DNA of 64,000 bases from Pseudomonas abieticivorans (GCF_023509015.1 NZ_CP094975.1:1123501-1187500), one strand, 5' to 3'; counted from the first letter of the stretch, positions 31,730 through 40,350 are shown. Numbers and translations are program-made. The notes: generated by a model from the letters alone, not told the origin.

Positions 31730-32431
31730 TTAAATTCCGATGGTTTGCACAGACGACAGGCCGACACTGCTACCCGTTGCCAGATTGAGCGTCATTTCAC
31801 CGCCGCTGGTGGTCGCCATGGTCACGCTGTTGACCGTGGTCGGCAGGTTGGTGGTCATGACCGTGGAAGTACCGTCGACCGTGGCCACTGCCTTGAAGGT
31901 GTAGTTACCCGAGTCCACGGCATTGCCATCGCCGTCCTTGCCGTCCCAGGTAAAGCTGTAGGTGCCGGCAGCCTGGGTACCCATGTCCAGCGTGCGCACC
32001 AGGGTGCCGTCACTGTTGTAGACGCCCACGGTGTTGCTGGTGCTGGAGTCGGTCAGGTTGACCGAACCTGTCAGGCCCTTGCTGGTGTCGACGTCGGCGG
32101 TGGTGCCGGTGACGATCACCGAGTGGCCCACCAGCGACGAGGCTTGCAGGGCTTGCGAAGACTGGTACGAGGTGAGGATGGTGCTCACCGAGTCGTTGAG
32201 GCTCTGCATGCTCTCCAGGCTGCTGAACTGCGCCAGCTGCGAAACGAATTCGCTGTTGTCCTGGGGGTCCAGCGGGTTCTGGTTCTGCATCTGGGTGACC
32301 AGCAATTGCAGGAACGCGTCCTTGCCCAACGCGCTGCCGGCGGTGCCGGTGGAGCTGTCGGTGGTGCTGGTGGTTTTTTGCAGGGCCGTGAGGACGGACG
32401 AAGCAGAAGTGCTGTCAGTTGTAGTTGTCAT
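31730..32431 (-). CDS. flgD: FlgD, hook assembly scaffold
   Basis: Hook-capping protein that drives FlgE assembly and is discarded afterwards. It has 233 residues. The N-terminal conserved region contains LGKDAFLQLLVTQMQNQNPL (residues ~33-52). The C-terminal half has FlgD Ig-like and Tudor-like segments (YSFTWDGKDGDGNAVDSGNY). It lies between flgC and flgE. Confidence 0.96.
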   Translation of the reverse strand: MTTTTDSTSASSVLTALQKTTSTTDSSTGTAGSALGKDAFLQLLVTQMQNQNPLDPQDNSEFVSQLAQFSSLESMQSLNDSVSTILTSYQSSQALQASSLVGHSVIVTGTTADVDTSKGLTGSVNLTDSSTSNTVGVYNSDGTLVRTLDMGTQAAGTYSFTWDGKDGDGNAVDSGNYTFKAVATVDGTSTVMTTNLPTTVNSVTMATTSGGEMTLNLATGSSVGLSSVQTIGI

Positions 32432-32446
32432 GCGTGTGCGCCCCTA

Positions 32447-32896
32447 TCACTGACCCAGTGTCAGTACTTTCTGCATCATGGTTTTCGCGGTATTCATGAT
32501 GTCCGCGTTGGTCTGGAACGAACGGCTGGCAGAGATCATGTCGGCCATTTCCTCAACGACGTTGACGTTGGGGTAATAGACATAGCCGTCCTTGTTGGCT
32601 GCCGGGTTCTTGGGCTCGTAGCGGGCTTCCAGGTTGCTCTGGTCCTCGACGATGCCAGCCACCTGCACGCCGCTGCCGGCAGCGTCCTGGTCCTGGAACA
32701 GCGAGCCGCTGTCGCCGGTGGCGGCGCTGGCCTGATCGAACATGGTGGAAAACACCGGGTGCCGGGCGCGGTAGGTCTGGTCGATGCTCGAGGAGACCGT
32801 CTCGGCGTTGGCGATGTTACTGGCGACGGTGTTCAGACGCGTGGTTTGCGCGCTCATGCCGGTGCCGGCGATGTTGAAAACGTTGGCAAGAGACAT
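32447..32896 (-). CDS. flgC: FlgC, proximal rod protein
   Basis: Rod protein of 149 residues with NIAGTGMSAQTTRLNTVASN at the N terminus and the C-terminal NVVEEMADMISASRSFQTNA. The Pseudomonas-type YYPNVN segment precedes the C-terminal helix. It is 3 bases downstream of flgB. Confidence 0.97.
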   Translation of the reverse strand: MSLANVFNIAGTGMSAQTTRLNTVASNIANAETVSSSIDQTYRARHPVFSTMFDQASAATGDSGSLFQDQDAAGSGVQVAGIVEDQSNLEARYEPKNPAANKDGYVYYPNVNVVEEMADMISASRSFQTNADIMNTAKTMMQKVLTLGQ

Positions 32897-32899
32897 GGC

Positions 32900-33307
32900 T
32901 TACTCTCCGCGAATGGCTGATACCAGCCCTTTGAATTTGCTGTTGAGCAGGGTGAAGCTGGCCTGGAAGTTCACCGAGTTCTGCGCGTAGTTCGCTTGTT
33001 CGATCTGCGCATCGACGGTGTTCTGGTCCAGGGAGGGCTGGGACGGGGTGCGGTACAGCAACTCCTCGTCACCGGTCCCCAGGCCATCGGCTTCAATGTG
33101 TTTGGCGTTGGTTCGCTCCAGGGCGAACGTACCGTTCTTGGTCTTGTCGCTCTGGTTGGCCAGCACGGCAGCAAAGTCCAGGTCCCGAGCCTTGTAGTTC
33201 GGGGTGTCGGCGTTGGCCAGGTTGTTGGCCAATACCTCGGCCCGCTCTGCGCGAAAGCTCAGGGCTTGCTGGTGGATGCCCAGCGCTTTGTCGAAACTGA
33301 TGCTCAT
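32900..33307 (-). CDS. flgB: FlgB, proximal rod protein
   Basis: First rod subunit, of 135 residues, and first gene of flgBCDE. The rod motif is RAEVLANNLANADTPNYKAR, and the C-terminal part ends NFQASFTLLNSKFKGLVSAI. A consensus sigma-54 promoter lies about 50 bases upstream. Confidence 0.97.
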   Translation of the reverse strand: MSISFDKALGIHQQALSFRAERAEVLANNLANADTPNYKARDLDFAAVLANQSDKTKNGTFALERTNAKHIEADGLGTGDEELLYRTPSQPSLDQNTVDAQIEQANYAQNSVNFQASFTLLNSKFKGLVSAIRGE

Positions 33308-33353
33308 GTCGGTAACCTTTGGCGGCAGACCAGATGTTCGTGACAGAGCTATA

Positions 33354-33369
33354 GCAAGGCCCGTGCCAA
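33354..33369 (-). promoter_or_regulatory. Sigma-54 promoter of flgBCDE
   Basis: On the minus strand TTGGCACGGGCCTTGC is a near-perfect -24/-12 element, followed by TATAGCTCTG. The predicted start lies about 35 bases before the flgB ATG. Confidence 0.88.
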
Positions 33370-33412
33370 CTCAAAAATCCCCGATTTACGGGGCTTTGCG
33401 GGGAAGCGGCAG

Positions 33413-33471
33413 GCGGCAATGCCAGAAAAGCGGCAATGGGCTTCCGCTTTTTTGGCGCGAAAGCGGCAATG
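33413..33471. repeat. Three GCGGCAATG repeats upstream of the flgB promoter
   Basis: GCGGCAATG occurs at 33413-33421, 33430-33438 and 33463-33471, all in the same direction (CATTGCCGC on the coding strand of flgB). They lie 45-115 bases upstream of the sigma-54 element, where an enhancer-binding protein such as FleQ would be expected. The function is inferred. Confidence 0.5.
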
Positions 33472-33493
33472 CCTTTCACTGGCGGGGAACTGC

Positions 33494-33524
33494 TGGTAAA
33501 AAAAAGAGGCCGCGAGGGCCTCTT
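33494..33524 (-). terminator. Rho-independent terminator of cheR
   Basis: An 8-bp stem (AAGAGGCC / GGCCTCTT) with a 5-base loop is followed by eight Ts on the minus strand. It begins 4 bases after the cheR stop. Confidence 0.92.
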
Positions 33525-33527
33525 CTT

Positions 33528-34355
33528 TTATTTCGCCTGGTAGATGATCCCAGGGCTGCATTGCACCATCTGGTAGTGGTCGGGCAAGCCGTTGAGTGCC
33601 TCGGAGGCACCGAGGAACAGATAGCCACCCGGCTTGAGGGTGCCGTGGATGCGCAGCAGGATGTCTTTCTTCACCTGGGCGGAGAAATAGATCAGCACGT
33701 TGCGGCAGAACACGATGTCGAACTTGCCCAGCGCCGCGTAGCTGTCCAGCAAGTTAAAGGAGCGGAACTCCACCCGGCTGCGGATCGGCGCCTTGATCGC
33801 CCAGCGGCCCGGCCCCTTGGGATCGAAATAACGCTGCAGGCGCTCCGGCGACAGGCCGCGGCCGATGGCCAGGCTGTCGTACTCGCCGCTTTTGCAGTTG
33901 GTCAGCATCAGGCTCGACAAGTCGGTGGCCACGATGCTGGCCCCACCCTTGAGCTGGCCAAGATTGGTACGCTCGAATTCATCGATGGCCATCGACAGCG
34001 AATAGGGCTCCTGCCCCGACGAGCAGGCCGCCGACCAGATGCGCAGGCGCTGGCCGGGGCTGGCCTTGATCTGCTCGGGCAGTACCTTGTTCTTCAACAC
34101 TTCGAAGGGGTACGTGTCGCGAAACCACAGGGTTTCGTTGGTGGTCATCGCATCCACTACCTGCTCGCGCAAACCGCTGCGTGGCTGCGCCTGGATGCGC
34201 TGCACCAACTCGCTCAAGGACTTGATGCCCTGCTGCTCCATCAGCTTGTTGAGGCGGCTGGACACCAGATACTGCTTGTTCTCCCCCAACAGAATGCCAC
34301 AGGCTTTTTCCAGGAAGACCCGGAACTGTTCGAAATCCAAATTACCCGTAGACAA
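33528..34355 (-). CDS. cheR: CheR, chemoreceptor methyltransferase
   Basis: Transfers methyl groups from SAM to glutamates of chemoreceptors. It has 275 residues: an N-terminal helical CheR domain (1-~75) and a C-terminal SAM-binding domain with RIWSAACSSGQEPYSLSM and DIVFCRNVLIYFSAQVKKDI. The start codon is TTG, supported by AGAGG 8 bases upstream; there is no ATG nearby. It forms an operon with cheV, 45 bases apart, as in P. aeruginosa cheVR. Confidence 0.95.
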   Translation of the reverse strand: MSTGNLDFEQFRVFLEKACGILLGENKQYLVSSRLNKLMEQQGIKSLSELVQRIQAQPRSGLREQVVDAMTTNETLWFRDTYPFEVLKNKVLPEQIKASPGQRLRIWSAACSSGQEPYSLSMAIDEFERTNLGQLKGGASIVATDLSSLMLTNCKSGEYDSLAIGRGLSPERLQRYFDPKGPGRWAIKAPIRSRVEFRSFNLLDSYAALGKFDIVFCRNVLIYFSAQVKKDILLRIHGTLKPGGYLFLGASEALNGLPDHYQMVQCSPGIIYQAK

Positions 34356-34400
34356 TGGTGCCGCCTCTTTAATCGTCAGTACTGCCGGGGGCGCAGGCCC

Positions 34401-35333
34401 CTAGCCGTTATCCGTTGCCTTGATCCGGTCGACCACCCGGGATGCCAGGTCATCGGGCCGGAATTTCGCGAGAAAATCGTCCGCGCCAACTTTCTTTACC
34501 ATCGCCTGGTTGAACACGCCCGACAGGGACGTGTGCAGGATGATGTGCAACTTTTGCATGCGCGGGTCGCTGCGGATCTCCGCCGTCAGGGTGTAGCCAT
34601 CCATTTCGGGCATTTCGATGTCGGAAATCATCATCAGAAATTCCTCTTCCGGCTTCTTGCCCTCATCGACCAGCTTGCGCAAGTAGTCTAGCGCCTGTCG
34701 CCCATCATTCAATGCCACCACTTCCACGCCAACCGTCTGCAGGCAACGGGTGACCTGCTTGCGCGCCACCGACGAATCGTCGACGGTCAGCACCCGCAGT
34801 GAAACCGCCTTGTCCTGGGTAGCCTGATCGACCACGCCCACCGAAATGGACTCGGAGGTGGGCGCCACTTCAGCGAGGATTTTCTCCACGTCAATGATTT
34901 CGACGAGCTGATTGTCCACTCGAGTCACGGCCGTCAGGTAATGATCACGACCCGTGCCCTTGGGTGGCGGATGGATCTCTTCCCAGTTCATGTTGACGAT
35001 GCGCTCCACCGAGTGCACCAGGAAGCCTTGGATCTTGGTGTTGTATTCCGTGATGATCACGAAGGTGTTTTCAATTTTTTGCAGGCCCGGCGCACCGGTT
35101 GCCATCGCCAGATCCAGGATCGGAATGGTTGCCCCACGAATATTCGCGACACCGCGTACCACCGGGTTGGATTTGGGCATCACCGTCAGTTTGGGGCATT
35201 GCAGCACCTCCCTGACCTTGAATACGTTGATCCCGTACAACTGCGGGCCGTTCAGACGGAACAGCAGCAGCTCGAGGCGGTTCTGCCCCACCAGTTGCGT
35301 ACGCTGGTTCACCGAATCCATTACACCAGCCAT
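34401..35333 (-). CDS. cheV: CheV, CheW-receiver coupling protein
   Basis: Chemotaxis adaptor of 310 residues. The CheW-like domain (~20-165; LLFRLNGPQLYGINVFKVRE, VVRGVANIRGATIPILDLA) links receptors to the kinase. The receiver domain (~180-300) has phosphoacceptor context MISDIEMPEMDGYTL. The ATG has GAAGGAG upstream. A FliA-type promoter lies at 35379-35405, which agrees with the known class IV control of cheVR. Confidence 0.96.
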   Translation of the reverse strand: MAGVMDSVNQRTQLVGQNRLELLLFRLNGPQLYGINVFKVREVLQCPKLTVMPKSNPVVRGVANIRGATIPILDLAMATGAPGLQKIENTFVIITEYNTKIQGFLVHSVERIVNMNWEEIHPPPKGTGRDHYLTAVTRVDNQLVEIIDVEKILAEVAPTSESISVGVVDQATQDKAVSLRVLTVDDSSVARKQVTRCLQTVGVEVVALNDGRQALDYLRKLVDEGKKPEEEFLMMISDIEMPEMDGYTLTAEIRSDPRMQKLHIILHTSLSGVFNQAMVKKVGADDFLAKFRPDDLASRVVDRIKATDNG

Positions 35334-35378
35334 GCCCTGACTCCTTCACTGTCACAATGATCCGTGCCCGACACTGCA

Positions 35379-35405
35379 TAGTCGGCACGGCCCTTGCTTT
35401 TTTAA
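35379..35405 (-). promoter_or_regulatory. Candidate sigma-28 promoter of cheVR
   Basis: On the minus strand TTAAAAAA and GCCGACTA are separated by exactly 11 bases, close to the FliA consensus. It overlaps the divergent flgA sigma-54 element almost completely. Confidence 0.55.
35383..35397 (+). promoter_or_regulatory. Sigma-54 promoter of flgA
   Basis: CGGCACGGCCCTTGC has the exact GG-N10-GC spacing. The predicted transcript start is about 35408-35409, right at the annotated flgA ATG (35410), so either the mRNA is nearly leaderless or the true start codon lies further in. Confidence 0.68.
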
Positions 35406-35409
35406 GTGT

Positions 35410-36162
35410 ATGAACGCAAAAACGACATTTTCCCGACGCATGACACGCAGCTTACGCTGCGTACTCACTGCTCTGTGCATTTTTGGATTCGGCGCTGCCT
35501 CCCAGGCCGAAGAATTCACAGCTCCTGAACAGCTTATCGGTGTGACCCAGGGGTTTCTTGAATTTACCGTCGAAGATTATCTGGCCACCGCCCAAATCGA
35601 AGGGCGCTATGAAATCCAGGTCAACCCGCTCGACCCACGGCTGCGCCTGGGGCAGTGCGACAAGGAATTGACAGCCAAGCTGGAAAGCCCGGCCACGCCG
35701 CTGGGCCGGGTGATCGTCAAGATACGCTGTGAAGGCGCCGCGCCTTGGACGGTATTCGTGCCGGCCCAGGTCAAACTGTTCCGTGACGTGGTCACGGTCA
35801 CCCGCCCCATGAAGCGCGAGGCGGTGGTAGGCGCGGACGATGTTGCCCTGCGCGAACGTGATGTCAGCACCCTGACCCAGGGCTACCTGATCTCGCTGGA
35901 CCAGGCCGTCGGCTACAAGACCTTGCGACCAACGGTCATGGACCAGGTGCTCACCCCGGCCCACCTGGAGGCGCCCCAGGCGGTCATCAAGGGTGACCAC
36001 GTGGTGATCATCGCGCGCAGCGGCACCCTGAGCGTGCGCATGCCCGGTGAAGCCTTGAGCAACGGCAGCGAAAACGAACAGATCCGAGTGCGCAACCTCA
36101 ACTCCCAAAGGGTGGTCAAGGCCCGGGTCACAGGGCCAGGCCAGGTAGAGGTAGCGATGTAA
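35410..36162 (+). CDS. flgA: FlgA, P-ring assembly chaperone
   Basis: Periplasmic chaperone for FlgI. It has 250 residues with a Sec signal ([17 protein letters not shown], cleaved before EEF) and the FlgA/SAF domain in the C-terminal half ([20 protein letters not shown]). No ribosome site is seen before the ATG at 35410. An internal ATG at 35440 would leave an ordinary signal peptide and a 30-base leader from the sigma-54 start. It is divergent from cheV. Confidence 0.92.
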   Translation: MNAKTTFSRRMTRSLRCVLTALCIFGFGAASQAEEFTAPEQLIGVTQGFLEFTVEDYLATAQIEGRYEIQVNPLDPRLRLGQCDKELTAKLESPATPLGRVIVKIRCEGAAPWTVFVPAQVKLFRDVVTVTRPMKREAVVGADDVALRERDVSTLTQGYLISLDQAVGYKTLRPTVMDQVLTPAHLEAPQAVIKGDHVVIIARSGTLSVRMPGEALSNGSENEQIRVRNLNSQRVVKARVTGPGQVEVAM

Positions 36163-36248
36163 ATGCTGGCGGTCAGGTTCAAGTTTTCCTAGACTGTGGT
36201 GTGATGCGCGTCACAGCCTTGATGTGCGGCCAATTGTATCAATTGGCC

Positions 36249-36275
36249 TAAAGTTATTCGGGGTTTGGCCGAAAA
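36249..36275 (+). promoter_or_regulatory. Sigma-28 (FliA) promoter of flgMN
   Basis: TAAAGTTA, 11 bases, GCCGAAAA: matches the FliA consensus at the ideal spacing, 35 bases before the flgM ATG. It gives flgM the feedback position of a FliA-dependent anti-FliA gene. Confidence 0.82.
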
Positions 36276-36310
36276 CAAGGCAAGCGTCCAAATACCCAGA
36301 GGTTTCAATC

Positions 36311-36628
36311 ATGGTTATCGACTTCAGTCGTTTGAACAATTCACCCACGGTGACGGGCACTACCCGCACCGCCAGCGCCAAGGAAACCGAGACGTCGGCG
36401 GCCACTGACAGCGCTGTTGGGCAAACCGCCAGCACCCAGAGTGGCGAATCCGTGCAATTGAGTTCCCAGGCTCAGCAGTTGCAAAAGATCACTGACAAGC
36501 TCAACGAGCAACCTGTTGTCGACAGCAGCCGCGTGGCGCAGTTGAAACAGGCGATTGCCGATGGCAGCTATCAAGTGGACAGCAACCGCGTCGCCAGCAA
36601 AATGATCAACTTCGAAGCCCAGCGCTAG
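36311..36628 (+). CDS. flgM: FlgM, anti-sigma-28 factor
   Basis: Binds FliA until the hook is finished and is then exported. It has 105 residues. The first half is disordered, rich in Thr, Ser and Ala. The FliA-binding C-terminal part (~55-105) includes [24 protein letters not shown] sequence and ends KMINFEAQR. The ATG at 36311 is chosen because AGAGG precedes it and a longer reading frame from 36224 would run through the promoter. Confidence 0.95.
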   Translation: MVIDFSRLNNSPTVTGTTRTASAKETETSAATDSAVGQTASTQSGESVQLSSQAQQLQKITDKLNEQPVVDSSRVAQLKQAIADGSYQVDSNRVASKMINFEAQR

Positions 36629-36677
36629 GGCCAACGCCCGCGCAGAGGCTTCTGGACGCTGAAAATCAGAGCCAGCC

Positions 36678-37145
36678 ATGCACGACAGAAGCTTATTGCT
36701 GTTAATTGAAGAAGATATCGCCCCTGCCCAGCAGTTGCTTGAACTGCTCCAGCACGAGGCGCTGGCCCTGCATGGCCGCGACATGCCGCTGCTGGAAAAC
36801 ATCCTGGCGCAAAAACAGTCGCTGATCGTTTTGCTCGAGCAGCATGGCCGCAAACGCAGCCAGATACTGCAGGGCCTCAAGCTGACCGCCGACCGCAACG
36901 GCCTGGTCACCTTGGCGCAACACTCAAGCCTTGGCAACGACCTGCTGGCTCGCGGTGACTTGCTCACCGGGCTTCTGGCCGAATGCCAGGCAATCAACGA
37001 GCAGAACGGCAGGTTGATCCGGGTGCAGCAAATGAGCACCGTCAACCAAATGCGCATCCTCATGGGCGGTGAGCCGCCTTCGCTCTATGATGCACGAGGC
37101 TCCACTTCAAAGCTGGCCAAGCCTCGCCCGCTCAGTCAGGCTTGA
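36678..37145 (+). CDS. flgN: FlgN, export chaperone for FlgK and FlgL
   Basis: Cytoplasmic chaperone of 155 residues, almost wholly helical (LLLLIEEDIAPAQQLLELLQ, LLENILAQKQSLIVLLEQHG). It probably forms an operon with flgM, 49 bases upstream. The C-terminal 30 residues are basic and probably flexible. Confidence 0.92.
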   Translation: MHDRSLLLLIEEDIAPAQQLLELLQHEALALHGRDMPLLENILAQKQSLIVLLEQHGRKRSQILQGLKLTADRNGLVTLAQHSSLGNDLLARGDLLTGLLAECQAINEQNGRLIRVQQMSTVNQMRILMGGEPPSLYDARGSTSKLAKPRPLSQA

Positions 37146-37225
37146 CCTGCCCTGTAAAGGCGCGGAACATGCCAGCATAATGCCAGCACCTGCGTGTGTC
37201 TTTTTTGCCCGGAGATAAATAGACC

Positions 37226-37975
37226 GTGTTCAATGCCTCAAACGCGGAAGATGCTCCGCAGCCGCCAAAGGTGCTTACCACGCCCCTGGAAATCGCCGCC
37301 AACCTGCGTTTGCTGCTAGAGAGCCATGATCCATTGATCATCACCTTTCACGAGCGCAGCCAACGCTTCCAGACCTACCTGGTGGAATTGGATCGCGACA
37401 GCAACCTGCTGGCGTTCGACGAGATGATCCCCCGTGACGGTGAGCGCTTCCTGGAGGCCGGCGAGCCCTTCCGTGTCGAAGGTTTCCACGATGGCGTGCG
37501 CATTGCCTGGGATGTCGAGCAAAAACTGACCATTGATGACAACGACAACGGTCGGGTCTATCACGGCGTGCTGCCCACCGAAGTGGTGTACCACCAGCGT
37601 CGCAACGCTTTCCGCGCCGCCTTGAAACTGTCGCAACTGGTCGACGTGGACCTGGCAGGCGAAAAGCTCAAGGGCGAGTTCCGTGGCAAGTTGCTGGACA
37701 TCTCCGCCACCGGTTGCAAGCTGCGCTTTGAGGGCGATATTTCCGAGCGCCTGCAACTGGGCCAGGTATACGATCGCTTCCTGGCCAACCTACCCTTCGG
37801 GAAAATGACCGCACCGGTGGAGTTGCGCTACCTGCACTTCGAAGAGCGCCTGAACATCACCTTTGCCGGCGTGCGCTTTCACAACATGAGCGGGCTGGTG
37901 CAGCGCCAGGTAGAGCGCTTTGTCTTCGACCTGCAGCGCGAAGCTCGCCGGTTCGACAAAGACGACTTCTTCTAG
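37226..37975 (+). CDS. flgZ: YcgR/FlgZ-type PilZ flagellar brake
   Basis: c-di-GMP-binding protein that slows flagella and represses swimming. It has 249 residues: an N-terminal YcgR domain (~20-115) and a PilZ domain (~120-240) with both ligand motifs, RRNAFR (RxxxR type) and DISATG (D/NxSxxG). It starts with GTG at 37226, with GGAG upstream. Following flgMN is the usual place for this gene in the P. fluorescens group. Confidence 0.93.
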   Translation: MFNASNAEDAPQPPKVLTTPLEIAANLRLLLESHDPLIITFHERSQRFQTYLVELDRDSNLLAFDEMIPRDGERFLEAGEPFRVEGFHDGVRIAWDVEQKLTIDDNDNGRVYHGVLPTEVVYHQRRNAFRAALKLSQLVDVDLAGEKLKGEFRGKLLDISATGCKLRFEGDISERLQLGQVYDRFLANLPFGKMTAPVELRYLHFEERLNITFAGVRFHNMSGLVQRQVERFVFDLQREARRFDKDDFF

Positions 37976-37982
37976 CCAAACA

Positions 37983-38022
37983 GCCGGGCCCGGCTCGCGA
38001 CACCGTCGCGACCGGGCCCGGC
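37983..38022. terminator. Bidirectional hairpin between flgZ and the MFS gene
   Basis: An 18-bp GC-rich stem with one bulged base and a 3-base loop, followed by ACGTTTTAC on the plus strand. It lies between two convergent genes. Confidence 0.8.
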
Positions 38023-38027
38023 ACGTT

Positions 38028-39395
38028 TTACTGCTCTTCCTCGCTGCGCCCCAACGGCGTCTTGCCGTCACCCATCTCCAGCGCCTCGTCCACCTCGTCA
38101 GCCAACGGCTCGCCTTCTGGCGCCACGGGCGCGGCGGTATGCATCTGCTCGTGCACCACGTGCTCGTCCACGCGCGGGTCGAGGGCCGCCACCAATGGCG
38201 AACTGGTCATGCTGTCGGGCATGGCCACGTGGTGCAGCGGCGCGTCGTCCACCTGGTGCAGGTTGGTGACCGCCTTGGGCCGAATGCGCCACACCAGCAC
38301 CAATGCAAAGAAACTGAAAAACGCATACAGGGACTGGCTGCCGAACTGCTTCATCAGCACACCGGCCGCCAAAGGCCCGATGCTGGCGCCCACGCCGTAG
38401 GTCATCAATAACATGGCCGTGAGGGAAACGCGGCGCTCACCCTCGACGTGGTCGTTGGAAAACGCGACGGCCAGCGGGTACAGGCAGAACTGCAGCAGCG
38501 AGACGATAAAGCCGGCAGCGAACAACACCTCCAGCGGCACGCTTGGGAAAATCGCCAGCGGCAAGGCGGCAATCGCCAGGCACATGGCGGCGCTACGGAT
38601 CAGCACCGCGCGGTCATAGCGGTCGGACAGCCAACCCAGCGGCCATTGCACCAACAGCCCGGCAAAAATGCAGCACCCCATGAACAGACCGATCTGCTCG
38701 GTGCTCAAGCCTTGCTGCGCGGCATACAGGGGCGCCAGGCCGTAGAACGAGCCGACGATCAAGCCCGACCCCAGCACCGTGCTCAGCGATTGCGGCACCC
38801 GCTTGAGAAAGAACCGCGGCTCCAGGGGCGCGGGGTGCAAAGGCGCAGGGTGAATGCGCCGGGTCATGGCCACCGGCACCAGGCACAGGGCAAAGCACAG
38901 CGCCACCAGCATCAGCAATTCCAAGCCCAGTTGCGGGTGCAAGACCAGAATCAGCTGGCCCAGCACCAGGCCCAGGTATGAGGCGATCATGTAGCCGCTG
39001 AACACCAGGCCACGCTGCTTGGCATCGGCCTGCTCGTTAAGCCAACTCTCGATCACCATGTATTGGCACATCATGCCAAGGCCCACGATCATCCGCAGGA
39101 ACAGCCAGGCCGGCAAATAATCCACCAGGCCATGGCCCAGCACCGCCGCACAGACAATCCCGGCACAGGTGGTGTAGGCGCGAATATGCCCCACGCGGGC
39201 AATCAGCCGATGGCCTATCTTGCCGCCCAGCACCAGGCCGAAATAGTTGGCGGCCATCAGCGCACCCACCCACAGGCCATCGACCTGTTCGGCGGCCAGA
39301 CGCAACGCCAGGTAGGTGCTCAACAGACCCGAGCCGATCAACATCATCAGCGAGGCAAAATACAGACCGCGGAAAGACTTCCAGATTTGGCGCAT
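38028..39395 (-). CDS. MFS transporter (YcaD-like)
   Basis: Major facilitator protein of 455 residues with 12 predicted membrane segments in the first ~385 residues (LYFASLMMLIGSGLLSTYLA as the first, GWLSDRYDRAVLIR as the loop between halves). It belongs to the YcaD/inner-membrane efflux-like group; the substrate is unknown. Unusually, it carries a hydrophilic cytoplasmic tail of about 70 residues rich in His, Glu and Asp and ending GRSEEEQ. It stands alone between flgZ and the tRNA gene. Confidence 0.85.
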   Translation of the reverse strand: MRQIWKSFRGLYFASLMMLIGSGLLSTYLALRLAAEQVDGLWVGALMAANYFGLVLGGKIGHRLIARVGHIRAYTTCAGIVCAAVLGHGLVDYLPAWLFLRMIVGLGMMCQYMVIESWLNEQADAKQRGLVFSGYMIASYLGLVLGQLILVLHPQLGLELLMLVALCFALCLVPVAMTRRIHPAPLHPAPLEPRFFLKRVPQSLSTVLGSGLIVGSFYGLAPLYAAQQGLSTEQIGLFMGCCIFAGLLVQWPLGWLSDRYDRAVLIRSAAMCLAIAALPLAIFPSVPLEVLFAAGFIVSLLQFCLYPLAVAFSNDHVEGERRVSLTAMLLMTYGVGASIGPLAAGVLMKQFGSQSLYAFFSFFALVLVWRIRPKAVTNLHQVDDAPLHHVAMPDSMTSSPLVAALDPRVDEHVVHEQMHTAAPVAPEGEPLADEVDEALEMGDGKTPLGRSEEEQ

Positions 39396-39692
39396 CGGCG
39401 TTCCGAGCGGCTCCTTGCATCAGATTGAACAGCAGGTGAAGGGTAGGAGCAGGTCGGCCGCCATACAAGTCAACCGATGACGCTACCGCGCTTCCATTAT
39501 GCCTGAGCGGCCGCTACGCGCCGTATCCATCGAGGGGATTTAGTCGAGCAAAATTGATCGGGGGCAGCGGGCAGCATGGCAACGTAGGCTTCGATGAGTG
39601 GCAGGGGGAACAGTTCCCCGGCCTATCGCTGACGCACAGGCGCATTTTGGTTCTGGTTTAAGTATTGAGGGCGTACGGGGTAGATCTTAAAG
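39396..39692. other. Intergenic region without a gene
   Basis: Lies between the MFS start and the tRNA gene. No convincing reading frame or repeat is seen. It should contain the promoter of the MFS gene; nothing specific stands out. Confidence 0.5.
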
Positions 39693-39769
39693 TGGTGTCC
39701 CAGGGCAGGTTCGAACTGCCAACCTTCCCCTTAGGAGGGGGATGCTCTATCCAATTGAGCTACTGAGAC
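39693..39769 (-). tRNA. tRNA-Arg (anticodon CCT)
   Basis: A 77-base cloverleaf with encoded CCA. The acceptor stem GTCTCAG pairs with CTGGGAC, the anticodon loop CTCCTAA gives anticodon CCT for AGG codons, and the T arm is GGCAGGTTCGAACTGCC. No integrase or duplicated 3' end is visible nearby, so it is not used as an integration site inside this window. Confidence 0.97.
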
Positions 39770-40026
39770 ACTGAGTGGCGCCAGGCGATTGCCTGCGCGA
39801 TGGACGGCGAGCATGGTAACCAGCAGGGCCGCGTTTGTCATGTCATCCGTGAGCTTTTTCCCTGTAGCCGTTGTCGGCACGGGGAGACCGCTCTAAACCG
39901 CCTGACAGGGGCCGGTCGTGCATTTTGCACGCACCGTGATGGCCACCCTTGCAGTTTGCAACCCTCTAGCGCCTAAAGTCGCCTACAAATCGTTGAAAAA
40001 TAAGGATATTATTGGGCTTTCCGAGT

Positions 40027-40042
40027 TGGCATGAGCCCTGCT
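40027..40042 (+). promoter_or_regulatory. Sigma-54-type promoter of the small membrane-protein pair
   Basis: TTGGCATGAGCCCTGC with the exact GG-N10-GC spacing, followed by TATAGCTTTG. Over 26 bases it differs from the flgB promoter at only four positions. It lies 53 bases before the ATG at 40095. Confidence 0.6.
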
Positions 40043-40094
40043 ATAGCTTTGTGCATAACAAGCGGCTTGGCAGCCGATTCCGCGGAGAAGTCGA

Positions 40095-40334
40095 ATGAAC
40101 AGCGCCCTCTACCTACTTAATGCATTGGCCTTGGTGGCCGTGCTGGCATTTCATTTCCAGGGCCAGGGCGCCGACCCGGCGGTGGTGCATGTGCAAGCCG
40201 AGCATTTCATGCAACGGCCCGTTGCCCGCCTTGCAGTCATGAATGCCGACAGTGGGCGCATGCAGGTGCGTACTTCGCAGCAGGACGTCGGCACTGCCAT
40301 GACAGCCGTGCACACTGATCGCTATACCTTTTAA
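40095..40334 (+). CDS. Small membrane-anchored protein, function unknown
   Basis: A 79-residue protein with one N-terminal hydrophobic segment (ALYLLNALALVAVLAFHF, ~4-21) and a polar remainder of about 55 residues with several His, Arg and Gln, probably in the periplasm. The ATG has GGAGAAG upstream. It is followed 16 bases later by a second small membrane gene. I do not recognise the family. Confidence 0.75.
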   Translation: MNSALYLLNALALVAVLAFHFQGQGADPAVVHVQAEHFMQRPVARLAVMNADSGRMQVRTSQQDVGTAMTAVHTDRYTF

Positions 40335-40350
40335 GGTTAAGGAACCCGAC

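Noticed and set aside
33361..33490. Possible CRISPR-like array because of repeated GCGGCAATG
   Set aside because: Repeats are only 9 bases with unequal spacing and no cas genes; an activator-site array is more likely.
35343..35362. Second GGCAC-type sigma-54 match on the minus strand before cheV
   Set aside because: GG and the -12 dinucleotide are not at the required 10-base distance with GC (TG instead).
39693..39769. tRNA-Arg as a genomic-island attachment site
   Set aside because: No integrase gene and no repeat of the tRNA 3' end is visible in the flanking sequence.
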